From positions 1 to 18,716 of the forward strand of contig PMMN01000060.1 of NCBI GenBank assembly GCA_003162235.1: a stretch of 18,716 bases of DNA, written 5' to 3'. The notes under the pieces are model-generated. The model saw nothing but the letters and a program-made list of their open reading frames with translations, did no database searches and was not told the DNA's origin. Position 1 is the stretch's first letter. Each line of letters begins with the position of its first letter. Positions 7,842-14,030 of the stretch are shown piece after piece. Origin of the DNA: Actinomycetota bacterium. Its GTDB lineage: Bacteria > Actinomycetota > Thermoleophilia > Gaiellales > Gaiellaceae. A program made the position numbers and the translations under genes.

Positions 7842-8750
7842 CTAGCGCTCACCGGCCCGTGCGCGCGTAAGCGCACGCTCCAGATCGGCCGGAAGAGGCG
7901 AGCCGACCTCGATCCTCTCGCCGGTGATCGGGTGATCGAAAGCCAGCCGGCAGGCGTGTAGGAACTGGCGCCCGAGGCCGAGATCGCCCGCCACCCCGTA
8001 GATCGAATCGCCGGCCACGGGGAGATTGATCGCAGCGAGATGGACGCGGATCTGGTGCGTTCTGCCCGTCTCGAGCCGGATGCCGAGAAGAGCGTGGCGC
8101 GGTAGCAACTCGAGCAGCTCGAAGTGAGTGACGGCCTCTCTGGGCTTCGTGGTATCGAGCGAGCGTTTGGTCGGCTGACGGCGATCGCGGCCGATCGGCG
8201 CCTCGATCGTGCCCCGGCGCGAGCGCGGCCGGCCACGCACGAGCGCCCGGTACTCGCGCTCGATCTCGTGTCTTCGGACGAGCCGGCGCAGGCCTAGGAA
8301 AGAAAGCTCGCTGCGCGCAACGACCATCAACCCGGAGGTGTCGCGGTCGAGCCGGTGGACGATCCCGGGCCGATCGAGCGCGTCTCCCCCGCTCGCCCCA
8401 TAACCGACCAGCGCATTCGCGAGAGTGCCGCTAATCCGGCCGGCCCCCGGATGCACGGACAAGCCCGCCGGTTTGTCGACGATTAAGAGGTGCTCATCCT
8501 CGTAAGCGAGCACCAGCGAGCGCTGTTCGTGCTCGAGCGCGGCTTTTTGCTCGGGCGGCTCGAACTCGATCGTCTCTCCCCCGCGCAGGCGCTCGCTCTT
8601 CCGCGGCACTCTGCCGTCGATCGTCACCAGCCCGGCATCGAGCATGCGCACGGCGAGCGCGCGCGAGCCTACCTCGGACTGGTCGGCCAGGAAGCGATCG
8701 AGCCTCTCTCCGGCCAGCTCGCTAGCGACCTGGAGCCTTGTGCAATTCAC
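7842..8750 (-). CDS. rluD: RluD-family large-subunit rRNA pseudouridine synthase
   Basis: This enzyme isomerises uridines in 23S rRNA. An S4 RNA-binding domain spans about residues 4-60 ([29 protein letters not shown]). The catalytic domain follows with [13 protein letters not shown] at 90 and the active-site motif HRLDRDTSG at 132-140, with catalytic Asp135. [11 protein letters not shown] and [21 protein letters not shown] are the downstream family blocks. At 302 residues it is of normal length. It begins with GTG 8750, 29 bp inside lspA, the usual lspA-rluD arrangement. The exact member of the RluA/C/D group cannot be told from the motif alone; gene context favours RluD. Confidence 0.93.
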   Translation of the reverse strand: MNCTRLQVASELAGERLDRFLADQSEVGSRALAVRMLDAGLVTIDGRVPRKSERLRGGETIEFEPPEQKAALEHEQRSLVLAYEDEHLLIVDKPAGLSVHPGAGRISGTLANALVGYGASGGDALDRPGIVHRLDRDTSGLMVVARSELSFLGLRRLVRRHEIEREYRALVRGRPRSRRGTIEAPIGRDRRQPTKRSLDTTKPREAVTHFELLELLPRHALLGIRLETGRTHQIRVHLAAINLPVAGDSIYGVAGDLGLGRQFLHACRLAFDHPITGERIEVGSPLPADLERALTRARAGER

Positions 8751-9309
8751 CGGTCGAGCGTGGCAGATAGCGGTCGGGGGCGATTAGGAAGAAGGCGAGC
8801 GCGGCCACACCAAGGACGATGAAGGAATCGGCCAGGTTGAAGGAGGGCCAGAAGTTGAAGTCGACGAAATCGGTTACGTGGCCACTAGTGACACGATCGA
8901 ATAGGTTCGCGACGCTACCGCCGATTACGAGCCCGAGCGCGGCCGGTAGGAGTGGGTGGCGCGCACCCGAGCGCGCGAAGAAGAAGATCATCCAGATAAC
9001 GACGACCGAGGTCAAGACGATCACCATCGAAGTCGCCTGCGAGAACAACCCGAAAGCGATACCGGAGTTCTGCACGTGGCTGATCTTTAAAGGGCCGGCC
9101 ACTGTCACACTCGATCCCAGGGCGAGGCGACTCGAGACCAGCCATTTTGTGAGCTGGTCGGCCCCGAACGCGCAGACAGCGACGGCGGCGAAGCTGAGCC
9201 ACTGCACGGGCCCCGCTCCAAGGCGCTTCTCCGCCACCGAGATCGGCGTCAGGCCATCGGGAGAAGAGCCGACCCGAACTTCGGGCAGTTTTCTCTCCTT
9301 CTCGCTCAA
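8722..9309 (-). CDS. lspA: Lipoprotein signal peptidase (signal peptidase II)
   Basis: LspA removes signal peptides from prolipoproteins in the membrane. Four membrane spans and all family motifs are visible: DQLTKW at 51-56, VQNSGIAFGLF at 79-89, GGSVANLFDR at 130-139, VTDFVDF, and FNLADS at 157-162. The catalytic aspartates are Asp138 and Asp161. I set the start at TTG 9309, because AGGAG lies 5 nt upstream and the codon overlaps the stop of the preceding gene as TTGA; an open frame extends to 9396 but would overlap that gene by 90 bp. This gives 195 residues with a 30-residue cytoplasmic lead. A substrate in the window is the lipoprotein at 11502-12278. Confidence 0.95.
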   Translation of the reverse strand: MSEKERKLPEVRVGSSPDGLTPISVAEKRLGAGPVQWLSFAAVAVCAFGADQLTKWLVSSRLALGSSVTVAGPLKISHVQNSGIAFGLFSQATSMVIVLTSVVVIWMIFFFARSGARHPLLPAALGLVIGGSVANLFDRVTSGHVTDFVDFNFWPSFNLADSFIVLGVAALAFFLIAPDRYLPRSTGELHKAPGR

Positions 9310-9677
9310 CCGCGCTCCTCGCGTCGCTTGCAGTCGATGCAGAGGCTCGCCCACGGCAGCGCCTCGATTCGCTCGGACGCTATCTCCGCGCCGCATGAGG
9401 TGCAGAGGCCAAAGTTCCCGCGCTCGATCCGCTCCAGCGCCACCTCGACCTCTTTCAAGCTCTCGTGCGCGGCTTCTTCGAGCGTGTAGTCGATCTCTCG
9501 GTCCAGCGTCAGCGAACCCGCCTCTGCGAGGTGCGCCTCTTCGACGGAGTTGAGCTCGGACCCCTCCTCATCGTCGACGCCCGGGTTCTCGGTCTGCAGG
9601 TTCTCGAGAGCCGAGCTCAAGCGCTCTTTCTCTTCGAGTAAAGCCTTCCGAAAACCGTCAAGCTCGCTTGCGTTCAT
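9306..9677 (-). CDS. TraR/DksA-family zinc-finger protein
   Basis: DksA-family proteins bind in the secondary channel of RNA polymerase; many short Gram-positive members have no proven role. The 123-residue protein is a Glu-rich helical hairpin (about 5-85) followed by a four-cysteine zinc finger with Cys92, Cys95, Cys113 and Cys116 in the order CTSCG...CIDCK. The family-typical aspartates at the tip region may be those in LDREIDYTLEEA. ATG 9677 is preceded by a GGAGAAGG/GAGG purine stretch. It overlaps the DUF167 gene upstream by 20 bp and the lspA start downstream. A TraR/DksA gene just before lspA is a recurring bacterial arrangement. I am sure of the family, not of polymerase binding. Confidence 0.9.
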   Translation of the reverse strand: MNASELDGFRKALLEEKERLSSALENLQTENPGVDDEEGSELNSVEEAHLAEAGSLTLDREIDYTLEEAAHESLKEVEVALERIERGNFGLCTSCGAEIASERIEALPWASLCIDCKRREERG

Positions 9678-9969
9678 TGGCCTCGCCTTCTCCGGCCGAG
9701 GCGAGCAGTTGGCGCTCGCTCTCCTCAGCATCGATTCCGGTCACTTCTACAATTTTGTCACGCGAGCCGGTTCCTGACACGACTCTCAGCCGGGAACGCG
9801 TGATCCCAAGCGCCCCGGCCAGGAGCTCGAGCAGGGCTTCGTTGGCCCGTCCCGATTCGGCCGGAGCCGTCACCCGGATCTTCCACCGCTCTCCGTAACG
9901 ACCGACAACGGCGCTCGACTTGGCGCCTGGCGATACGCGCAAGGAGAGTCGCGTCCGCGACTCCGACAT
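9658..9969 (-). CDS. YggU/DUF167 family protein
   Basis: This is a small conserved protein of 103 residues with no settled function. The family pattern is clear: LSLRVSPGAKSSAVVG, WKIRVTAPAESGRANEALLELLAGALG and RVVSGTGSRDKIVEVTG. I chose ATG 9969 because the family's first strand starts a few residues later; the frame is open further upstream but that part has no coding character. A TATACT hexamer ends 6 nt before the ATG, which would give a leaderless transcript. Its 3' end overlaps the zinc-finger gene by 20 bp, so it probably opens the transcription unit leading into lspA and rluD. Confidence 0.88.
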   Translation of the reverse strand: MSESRTRLSLRVSPGAKSSAVVGRYGERWKIRVTAPAESGRANEALLELLAGALGITRSRLRVVSGTGSRDKIVEVTGIDAEESERQLLASAGEGEANERKRA

Positions 9970-9975
9970 GCTCGC

Positions 9976-9981
9976 AGTATA
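9976..9981 (-). promoter_or_regulatory. Candidate -10 element for the DUF167-lspA-rluD unit
   Basis: TATACT on the minus strand matches the -10 consensus at five of six positions, and 6 nt separate it from the ATG at 9969. Transcription would start at the A of the start codon. The -35 region is poor (CGGTCA at 16-nt spacing). Confidence 0.4.
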
Positions 9982-10066
9982 GGAACTCTCACTCGGGTGA
10001 CCGCTCGATGCCGGTGCCGTCCGCCGCTCGATACGAGATTGGTTACGAGAGCTCCGAAAGACCTCT

Positions 10067-10312
10067 CTACCAGGGTAGACGCAGGCGCTCTCCGACCGTA
10101 ATCGCCGCGTCTCCACCGATACCGTTGGCTCGTTCGAGCTCCCAGACTGCGCGGCGCGTGTCGCCTCCATAGGAGCCGGCCGCAATCGACCAGAGCGTGT
10201 CCCCGGGCTTGACGACGTAGGCGCGCCCGTGGCCTGAAGCACCCGAACCGCGAGCAAGAGCGCCCCAGAGAGCGAGCGCAATGACGACGACCATGATCAC
10301 GCGGGGGAACAT
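10067..10312 (-). CDS. SOS-type membrane-anchored LysM protein, YneA-like division inhibitor candidate
   Basis: This 81-residue protein has one N-terminal membrane segment (about residues 5-20), a short Gly/Ser linker and a single LysM peptidoglycan-binding domain at about 31-80 (YVVKPGDTLWSIAAGSYGGD, then VGERLRLPW). Size and layout match Bacillus YneA and the comparable actinobacterial SOS proteins that halt division after DNA damage. The promoter supports this: two SOS-box palindromes lie over it, one covering the start codon. ATG 10312 has no ribosome-binding site and would begin a transcript with a leader of 0-4 nt. An in-frame ATG at residue 7 (position 10294) is the alternative. No lexA gene lies in the window, where related genes often sit beside it. 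The LysM and anchor are seen; the division role is inference. Confidence 0.85.
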   Translation of the reverse strand: MFPRVIMVVVIALALWGALARGSGASGHGRAYVVKPGDTLWSIAAGSYGGDTRRAVWELERANGIGGDAAITVGERLRLPW

Positions 10313-10350
10313 ATGTTCGCCATACTAAGACGAACACGTGTTCTTGTCAA
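10306..10350 (-). promoter_or_regulatory. SOS-controlled promoter with two LexA-type operators
   Basis: On the minus strand a perfect -35 TTGACA (10345-10350) and a -10 TAGTAT (10322-10327) are separated by exactly 17 nt. The spacer holds AGAACACGTGTTCG (10331-10344). A second box, GGAACATATGTTCG read on the plus strand (10306-10319), covers the expected transcription start and the ATG. Both match the Gram-positive/actinobacterial SOS box CGAACnnnnGTTCG at nine of ten fixed bases. Their centres are 25 bp apart. The -35 also overlaps the stop codon of the upstream phosphoesterase gene. Confidence 0.85.
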
Positions 10351-10838
10351 GGCGTGACAATCGCCGGCTCGATCTTTCCTTCTACGATCGTGAGCTCGAT
10401 CAGTGTGGCTCCCAGAGTCGAGCGCGGCGCGGTCGGACTGCCGGGATTTAGAACGAGGCAGCGATCGAGGCGCGCGATCTCGGGAACGTGCGTGTGTCCG
10501 TAGACGATCGCATCGCAGTCCGGGAAGGCGGCGGCGAGGCGAAGCGCCCTTCCCTGAGCCGGGCCGGGATCGTGAACCAGACCGATGCTGACTCCTCCTA
10601 TTGACGTTATCTGACGCCTGGGCAGCGTCCCTTTCAGCGCGAGCGCGTCCATGTTGCCGGACACGGCTTCTAGCGGACCCAGCTGCGCCAGCTCCTCGAA
10701 CACCGACAGCGCGACGAGATCGCCGGCGTGCAGAATCATGTCCGCTCCGGCGAGCCGGTTGAGACACCAGCTGGGAAGCCCTCCGCGGCGGCGCAGGTGA
10801 GTGTCCGAGAGGCACACGACTTTAAGAGCTCGCTTCAA
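10347..10838 (-). CDS. YfcE/MJ0936-type metallophosphoesterase
   Basis: This is a calcineurin-fold phosphodiesterase of the small YfcE group; such enzymes hydrolyse phosphodiesters in vitro and their natural substrates are mostly unknown. All metal-ligand blocks are present: SDTHL (Asp12, His14), HAGDL (Asp40), SGNMD (Asn62), VHD (His89) and GHTHVPE (His115, His117). LNPGSPTAPR is the family's usual C-terminal block. I place the start at TTG 10838 with GGAG 8 nt upstream, giving 163 residues; GTG 10847 and TTG 10862 are in-frame alternatives. The open frame continues far upstream but overlaps another gene and has no family similarity. Its stop codon overlaps the -35 of the SOS promoter. Confidence 0.88.
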   Translation of the reverse strand: MKRALKVVCLSDTHLRRRGGLPSWCLNRLAGADMILHAGDLVALSVFEELAQLGPLEAVSGNMDALALKGTLPRRQITSIGGVSIGLVHDPGPAQGRALRLAAAFPDCDAIVYGHTHVPEIARLDRCLVLNPGSPTAPRSTLGATLIELTIVEGKIEPAIVTP

Positions 10839-10924
10839 ATGAAGCACTCCGTCGGTCGTCAATTGAGACGCACTCTTAGGACTCCCATGCCGGAATCGTC
10901 TCACGAATCGCGTTGAAGCCGACC

Positions 10925-11392
10925 TCAGTCGAACACGTAGCCGACCGTGACCACGCTCACACGATCGTGTACGAGACGGAAATCGCTGACGATGCGGCCG
11001 GGCTCCCAGCTGCCGATCCAGCAGTGATGAACACCGAACTCCTTCTTGCAGGTCTCGCCTTTGAGGCTGGTGCGAAGCTTTGTCAGCGTCGAGCCGACCC
11101 CGACGCCGATCAGCGTCCGCTCGAGCTTGCTCGAGGTCATCAGGTTGGTCACCTTCTTCCCGCTCTGGAAGGAGACGGCGACTCGCCGGTAGACGAGCTG
11201 GCGCCAGGGCCCGAACAGATTCGAGCCGCGGCGGACGCGGATAGGAGCGCCGAGTCCGGCTCTCACCTGAACTTCGGTCATGCCGAGCTTGACGCCGGCG
11301 ATCGAGCGCTGCGGCACGATCACCGCCTGAGCCGAAGCGGAGAAGACGAGCACCGCCAGCACGGGTAGGAGAAGGAGCGAGCGGAATCGCAT
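10925..11392 (-). CDS. Secreted protein of unknown function
   Basis: The 155-residue product has a clear signal peptide (MRFRSLLLLPVLAVLVFSASAQA, residues 1-23, with AQA before the likely cleavage site). The mature part begins IAGVKLGMTEVQVRAGLGAP, a pattern like the SmpA/BamE-type helix-turn that I recognise only loosely. Two cysteines near residues 115 and 124 (CKKEFGVHHC) could form a disulfide. No catalytic motif is evident. It is transcribed away from the lipoprotein gene and in the same direction as the phosphoesterase 86 bp downstream. No Shine-Dalgarno sequence is seen. I do not assign a function. Confidence 0.75.
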   Translation of the reverse strand: MRFRSLLLLPVLAVLVFSASAQAVIVPQRSIAGVKLGMTEVQVRAGLGAPIRVRRGSNLFGPWRQLVYRRVAVSFQSGKKVTNLMTSSKLERTLIGVGVGSTLTKLRTSLKGETCKKEFGVHHCWIGSWEPGRIVSDFRLVHDRVSVVTVGYVFD

Positions 11393-11501
11393 GAGCGCAG
11401 ATTAGTCGTCGTCGCCGCGTACTGGAAACGTGCTCGGTCGGGCAACATTCACGTTCGCTCTTCAAATTCAGCGCCGGATATGCGAGTGTGCTCGCGTGCG
11501 A

Positions 11502-12278
11502 ATGCGCGTGTACGTTTTTCTGATCATGTCGCTGGCGGCGATGCTCGCAACTGCTTGCGGCACCAACTCCAGGCCGAAAGCACCCTCCACCACTCCTGCA
11601 CCGACGCTGTCGATGCCGATCGATACCGTCCTCGTTCGCGCCTACTTCCTCCGGAACGGGAAGATGGCGGCGTCCGGGCGCAAGACCGTGCGCACGCTCG
11701 GGGTCGGCAACGCTTCCATCGGCGCGCTATTCGCGGGCCCGAACGCGGCCGAGCGCCGGATCGGCTTCAGGACGGCGCTTCCGGTGGGCCTTCAACAGAG
11801 GCGGGTCGTGCTCGACAAGAAGACCTTGACGGTCGAGTTGACGAAGAAACTAAACCGCGCCGCCCGGGCGCAGATCGTGACGACACTGACCCAGTTTCCA
11901 ACCATTCACGGTGTTGTCCTCATCACGCCCAATGGAAGCACTCGCCCGCTAACCCGCGCCGACTTCGAGAATCTGCTTCCCGCCGTGCTGATCGAAAGCC
12001 CGCTGCCGTTCGAGCAGGTGACAAGCCCGCTCCAGGTCAGCGGATCTTCGAACACCTTCGAGGCCACCTCTCGGCTCGAACTGCTGGGCACGAACGGCAA
12101 GCTCCTCGCCGCGAAGACCGTCACCGCAACCTCCGGAACCGGAACCAGAGGAACGTTCGATGTAACGCTCAGCTTCAAAGCGCCCGCCGGCTCGGCGACA
12201 CTCGTCTCCTACGAGAACTCGGCCAAGGACGGCTCGCGCATCGACGTACTGCGGATCCCGATTCGGCTTCCGGGTTGA
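11502..12278 (+). CDS. Lipoprotein with GerMN and Gmad2 domains
   Basis: The 258-residue protein opens with a lipoprotein signal (MRVYVFLIMSLAAMLATAC) whose lipobox LATA-Cys19 would be processed by LspA. A Pro/Thr linker is followed by a GerMN domain at about 40-145 (VLVRAYFLRNGKMAAS, FAGPNAAERRIGFRTALP, AQIVTTLTQFPTIHGVVL). After a short gap a Gmad2 immunoglobulin-like domain spans about 165-255 (IESPLPFEQVTSPLQVSG, GTFDVTLSF). GerMN and Gmad2 occur in spore germination proteins and in actinobacterial envelope lipoproteins such as LpqB. The role here is not evident, and no spore gene is in view. GTG 11496 is another possible start; the ribosome-binding site is weak. It is divergent from the secreted protein gene. 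Confidence 0.85.
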   Translation: MRVYVFLIMSLAAMLATACGTNSRPKAPSTTPAPTLSMPIDTVLVRAYFLRNGKMAASGRKTVRTLGVGNASIGALFAGPNAAERRIGFRTALPVGLQQRRVVLDKKTLTVELTKKLNRAARAQIVTTLTQFPTIHGVVLITPNGSTRPLTRADFENLLPAVLIESPLPFEQVTSPLQVSGSSNTFEATSRLELLGTNGKLLAAKTVTATSGTGTRGTFDVTLSFKAPAGSATLVSYENSAKDGSRIDVLRIPIRLPG

Positions 12279-12318
12279 GAACGAGACACTGACGGGAGAG
12301 TCCGCCCGCGGTGCCGGA

Positions 12319-12456
12319 TCAGTAAACGAGCACGTAGGCGACGCCGACGGCCAGGCCGCCGACCGTGCCTATGAGGAGGATCGGCAGGTAGGCGCGCGTG
12401 ATCAGCGCCGAAGGCGCTGCGACTTGCTTGAAACGAATGCCGCCGAAAGTCGTCAC
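12319..12456 (-). CDS. Small single-span membrane protein (candidate)
   Basis: A 45-residue frame beginning at GTG 12456 has a polar N-terminus (MTTFGGIRFKQVAAPSALITR) and a strongly hydrophobic end (AYLPILLIGTVGGLAVGVAYVLVY) that forms one membrane span. Third codon positions are mostly G or C, as in the neighbouring genes. GGAGG lies upstream but only 2 nt from the GTG, and it sits within the inverted repeat 12440-12486, so initiation is doubtful. The open frame extends upstream, but that part is the tRNA-Arg read in translation. No function is recognised. Confidence 0.45.
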   Translation of the reverse strand: MTTFGGIRFKQVAAPSALITRAYLPILLIGTVGGLAVGVAYVLVY

Positions 12457-12486
12457 GACCTCCGCAGGAGGGCGGACTTTCGGCGG
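12440..12486 (-). terminator. Long inverted repeat downstream of tRNA-Arg
   Basis: A perfect 12-bp stem pairs 12440-12451 with 12475-12486 (GACTTTCGGCGG arms). Its 23-nt loop contains a second 5-bp hairpin (CCTCC at 12459-12463 with GGAGG at 12467-12471). It starts 16 nt past the tRNA-Arg 3' end. There is no real U-run, so termination would be of the non-canonical, GC-stem kind. It overlaps the start of the small membrane protein candidate. Confidence 0.45.
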
Positions 12487-12502
12487 TCGTTTCGTCGGAA
12501 AG

Positions 12503-12575
12503 CGCGCCCGGCAGGAATCGAACCTGCGACCTCGCGCTCCGGAGGCGCGCGCTCTATCCCCTGAGCTACGGGCGC
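12503..12575 (-). tRNA. tRNA-Arg(CCG)
   Basis: The minus strand folds as a full cloverleaf: acceptor GCGCCCG with CGGGCGC, D-arm GCTC-AGGGGATA-GAGC, anticodon stem CGCGC/GCGCG around loop CTCCGGA, a 5-nt variable loop AGGTC, and T-arm GCAGG-TTCGAAT-CCTGC. The anticodon CCG reads CGG. The discriminator base is G and CCA is not encoded. Length is 73 nt including the discriminator. Confidence 0.97.
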
Positions 12576-12708
12576 TCGCGCTCAGTCTAGTGGTCTCGTT
12601 CGAGCGCACGTGCAGCCGAACTGCGCACCTTCCCCGCAGTCAAGAAACACGGTCAAGCGCTCATAGGGGATACCCAACCCTATATCGTTGTGTCAATATG
12701 ATTCTCAA

Positions 12709-12837
12709 GAAGGCGATCCCGGTGCGGCGGTGATCGCCCGATTCAATAGCCCACACGAGAAGTCCGTGCGAGGCGCTGAGGAACCTTCCTCAGGTAGGGA
12801 AGCGGAGCAGGCGGCGCTCCGCTTCCCTTTTTCTTTT
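12709..12837 (+). ncRNA. Possible structured small RNA ending at a strong terminator
   Basis: Four hairpins follow one another with no protein gene. The first pairs GGCGATC (12712-12718) with GATCGCC (12732-12738). A weak one pairs the CACG and CGTG arms around 12743-12759. The third is CTGAGGAA/TTCCTCAG (12776-12793), and the last is the terminator. A TATGAT hexamer at 12697-12702 could be the -10, but no good -35 is present. The 5' end is a guess. The sequence does not match an RNA family that I recognise. Confidence 0.35.
12797..12837 (+). terminator. Strong intrinsic terminator (plus strand)
   Basis: A perfect 12-bp stem, GGGAAGCGGAGC (12797-12808) with GCTCCGCTTCCC (12816-12827), has a 7-nt loop and is followed by TTTTTCTTTT. 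This is a textbook Rho-independent terminator for plus-strand transcription. The nearest plus-strand protein gene upstream ends at 12278, beyond an oppositely oriented tRNA, so what it terminates is unclear. Confidence 0.92.
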
Positions 12838-12926
12838 CTCGGAGAGACGGCGCACTGTGCTTGATCGCCAGCGTGAAGCTTCGCTTGAAGGTTGCCTTCG
12901 TCCGCCAGCGGTGGTAGGGATTGTTT

Positions 12927-13160
12927 GTGGCTCTACTGCGGCGAGGGCGTAAGAATCTGTTGCCGATTCTCAGCGAGGCGGAAGCGTATGCTCGCTGCCA
13001 CGGCGTCCGGCATGATGACGTACGCATCGTCAAGGTCGAGCCGAGGCGACCGCGCTACGACCTCGAGACGTCCGGCGAGGGTCTCCGCGAGGCATTCGAG
13101 AAGCGGCTGGACACCCGCGACCCGGCCGACGAAGAAGACGAGCCGGCGGCGGAAAGCTGA
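12927..13160 (+). CDS. Hypothetical protein
   Basis: This 77-residue frame has an N-terminal basic, helix-prone part (ALLRRGRKNLLPILSEAEAYARCHG), a short strand-like VRIVKVEPRRPRYDL, and an acidic tail (DPADEEDEPAAES). I recognise no family. GTG 12927 is preferred because GTAGGGA lies 6 nt upstream; TTG 12921 is in frame. It lies 32 bp before the HIT gene on the same strand, so the two may be co-transcribed. It begins about 90 bp after the terminator at 12797-12837, so it probably has its own promoter, which I could not find. Confidence 0.7.
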   Translation: MALLRRGRKNLLPILSEAEAYARCHGVRHDDVRIVKVEPRRPRYDLETSGEGLREAFEKRLDTRDPADEEDEPAAES

Positions 13161-13192
13161 CGTCTGCGCTCCGCTCTGATACAAGAGCCAAG

Positions 13193-13675
13193 ATGACCGA
13201 TCCACTCTGGGCACCGTGGCGTCTCGAGTATGTCTCGAGTGCTGACGATCAGAAGGGCTGCATCTTCTGTCTCGCGGCTTCTACGACCGGCGAGGAGTCG
13301 CTCGTCGTTCATCACGGCGAGTTGGCCTTCGTACTGCTCAATCGCTTCCCTTACTCGTCCGGCCACCTGATGGTCGCACCTTTCCGTCACGTCGGCGATC
13401 TCGCGCAGCTGAGCAGCGAAGAGGCGAGCGAGATTCACGCTCTCACCGTCCGCGCCCTCGACGTGCTCGGCAGCGCCTACCAACCCGACGGCTTCAACAT
13501 CGGTTGGAACCTTGGTAGAACCGCCGGAGCCGGAGTTGTCGATCACGTGCACGAGCACGTGGTTCCGCGCTGGCAGGGCGACACGAACTTTATGCCGGTC
13601 CTGGCCGATGTCAGGGTCATTCCGGAGCACCTCCAGGCGACACACGCCCGGCTCACGGCCGGCTGGAACGTTTAG
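13193..13675 (+). CDS. HIT-family nucleotide hydrolase/Ap4A phosphorylase-like protein
   Basis: HIT proteins split nucleotide phosphoesters using a histidine triad. Here the triad is HVHEHV at residues 118-123, with His120 as the predicted nucleophile, inside DHVHEHVVPRWQGDTNFMPVL. That extended block and the beginning PLWAPWRLEYV resemble actinobacterial Ap4A phosphorylases (Rv2613c type). CIFC at 23-26 may bind zinc with downstream histidines. Length is 160 residues. ATG 13193 has only a weak purine stretch upstream. The gene follows the 77-residue hypothetical gene by 32 bp. The broad family is certain; whether it is a phosphorylase or a hydrolase is not. Confidence 0.9.
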   Translation: MTDPLWAPWRLEYVSSADDQKGCIFCLAASTTGEESLVVHHGELAFVLLNRFPYSSGHLMVAPFRHVGDLAQLSSEEASEIHALTVRALDVLGSAYQPDGFNIGWNLGRTAGAGVVDHVHEHVVPRWQGDTNFMPVLADVRVIPEHLQATHARLTAGWNV

Positions 13676-14030
13676 CTCCAGTTGACGATCAGCCCACACT
13701 CCAACGTTTCACGACTCGGCTCGCCAGACATAACCCGCCGGGTACGATCTCGTTCGATAGGGAAGCGCCTTATCACCTGTACCGGAAAGGTTTGACGAGG
13801 GCCAATCGAGTAAGAACGGATAGGCGGCAAAGACGAGTAACATGCCGAGTCTGCGGCGCATGCCGGTCATGAGTCCACCGCCAACACTTCCCCCTTCTCA
13901 GGTACATCCGCTTTGCTCGCAAGACTAACCCGGCCAAGCGCCCGTCGTCTCGGAATCCACGTAGCGGGAATGCCATGAAGCCTCCGCTAACAACGTTCAC
14001 ACCGAGCATCCACTTGCCGATACGTTCGGA
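13676..14030. other. 355-bp intergenic stretch without a recognised feature
   Basis: Between the HIT gene and the HAD-GH65 gene I see no convincing frame on either strand, no tRNA and no hairpin with a T-run. The 182-codon minus-strand frame that crosses it runs into the HAD domain and has no protein-like pattern. The stretch is visibly less GC-rich than the genes. It must hold the promoter of the fusion gene, but I could not pick a confident -35/-10 pair. Confidence 0.6.

Noticed and set aside
10839..11465. Long upstream extension of the phosphoesterase frame to 372 codons
   Set aside because: It overlaps the secreted-protein gene almost completely, has no family similarity, and a start with GGAG is present at 10838.
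12503..12609. Upstream extension of the small membrane frame (start 12609) as a protein
   Set aside because: The extension is the translated tRNA-Arg; the SSGDRARASGARGRRFDSC pattern is a typical tRNA artefact.
12698..12733. An 11-codon plus-strand frame (MILKKAIPVRR) as a leader peptide for the terminator downstream
   Set aside because: It has no ribosome-binding site, no run of regulatory codons and no alternative antiterminator pairing, and its ATG overlaps the TATGAT hexamer.
12776..12815. Resemblance to the SRP (4.5S) RNA domain IV motif: CAGG, GGAA and AGCA in the right order
   Set aside because: The spacing is one base too long, the flanking bases do not pair, and the same bases form a perfect terminator stem with the arm at 12816-12827.
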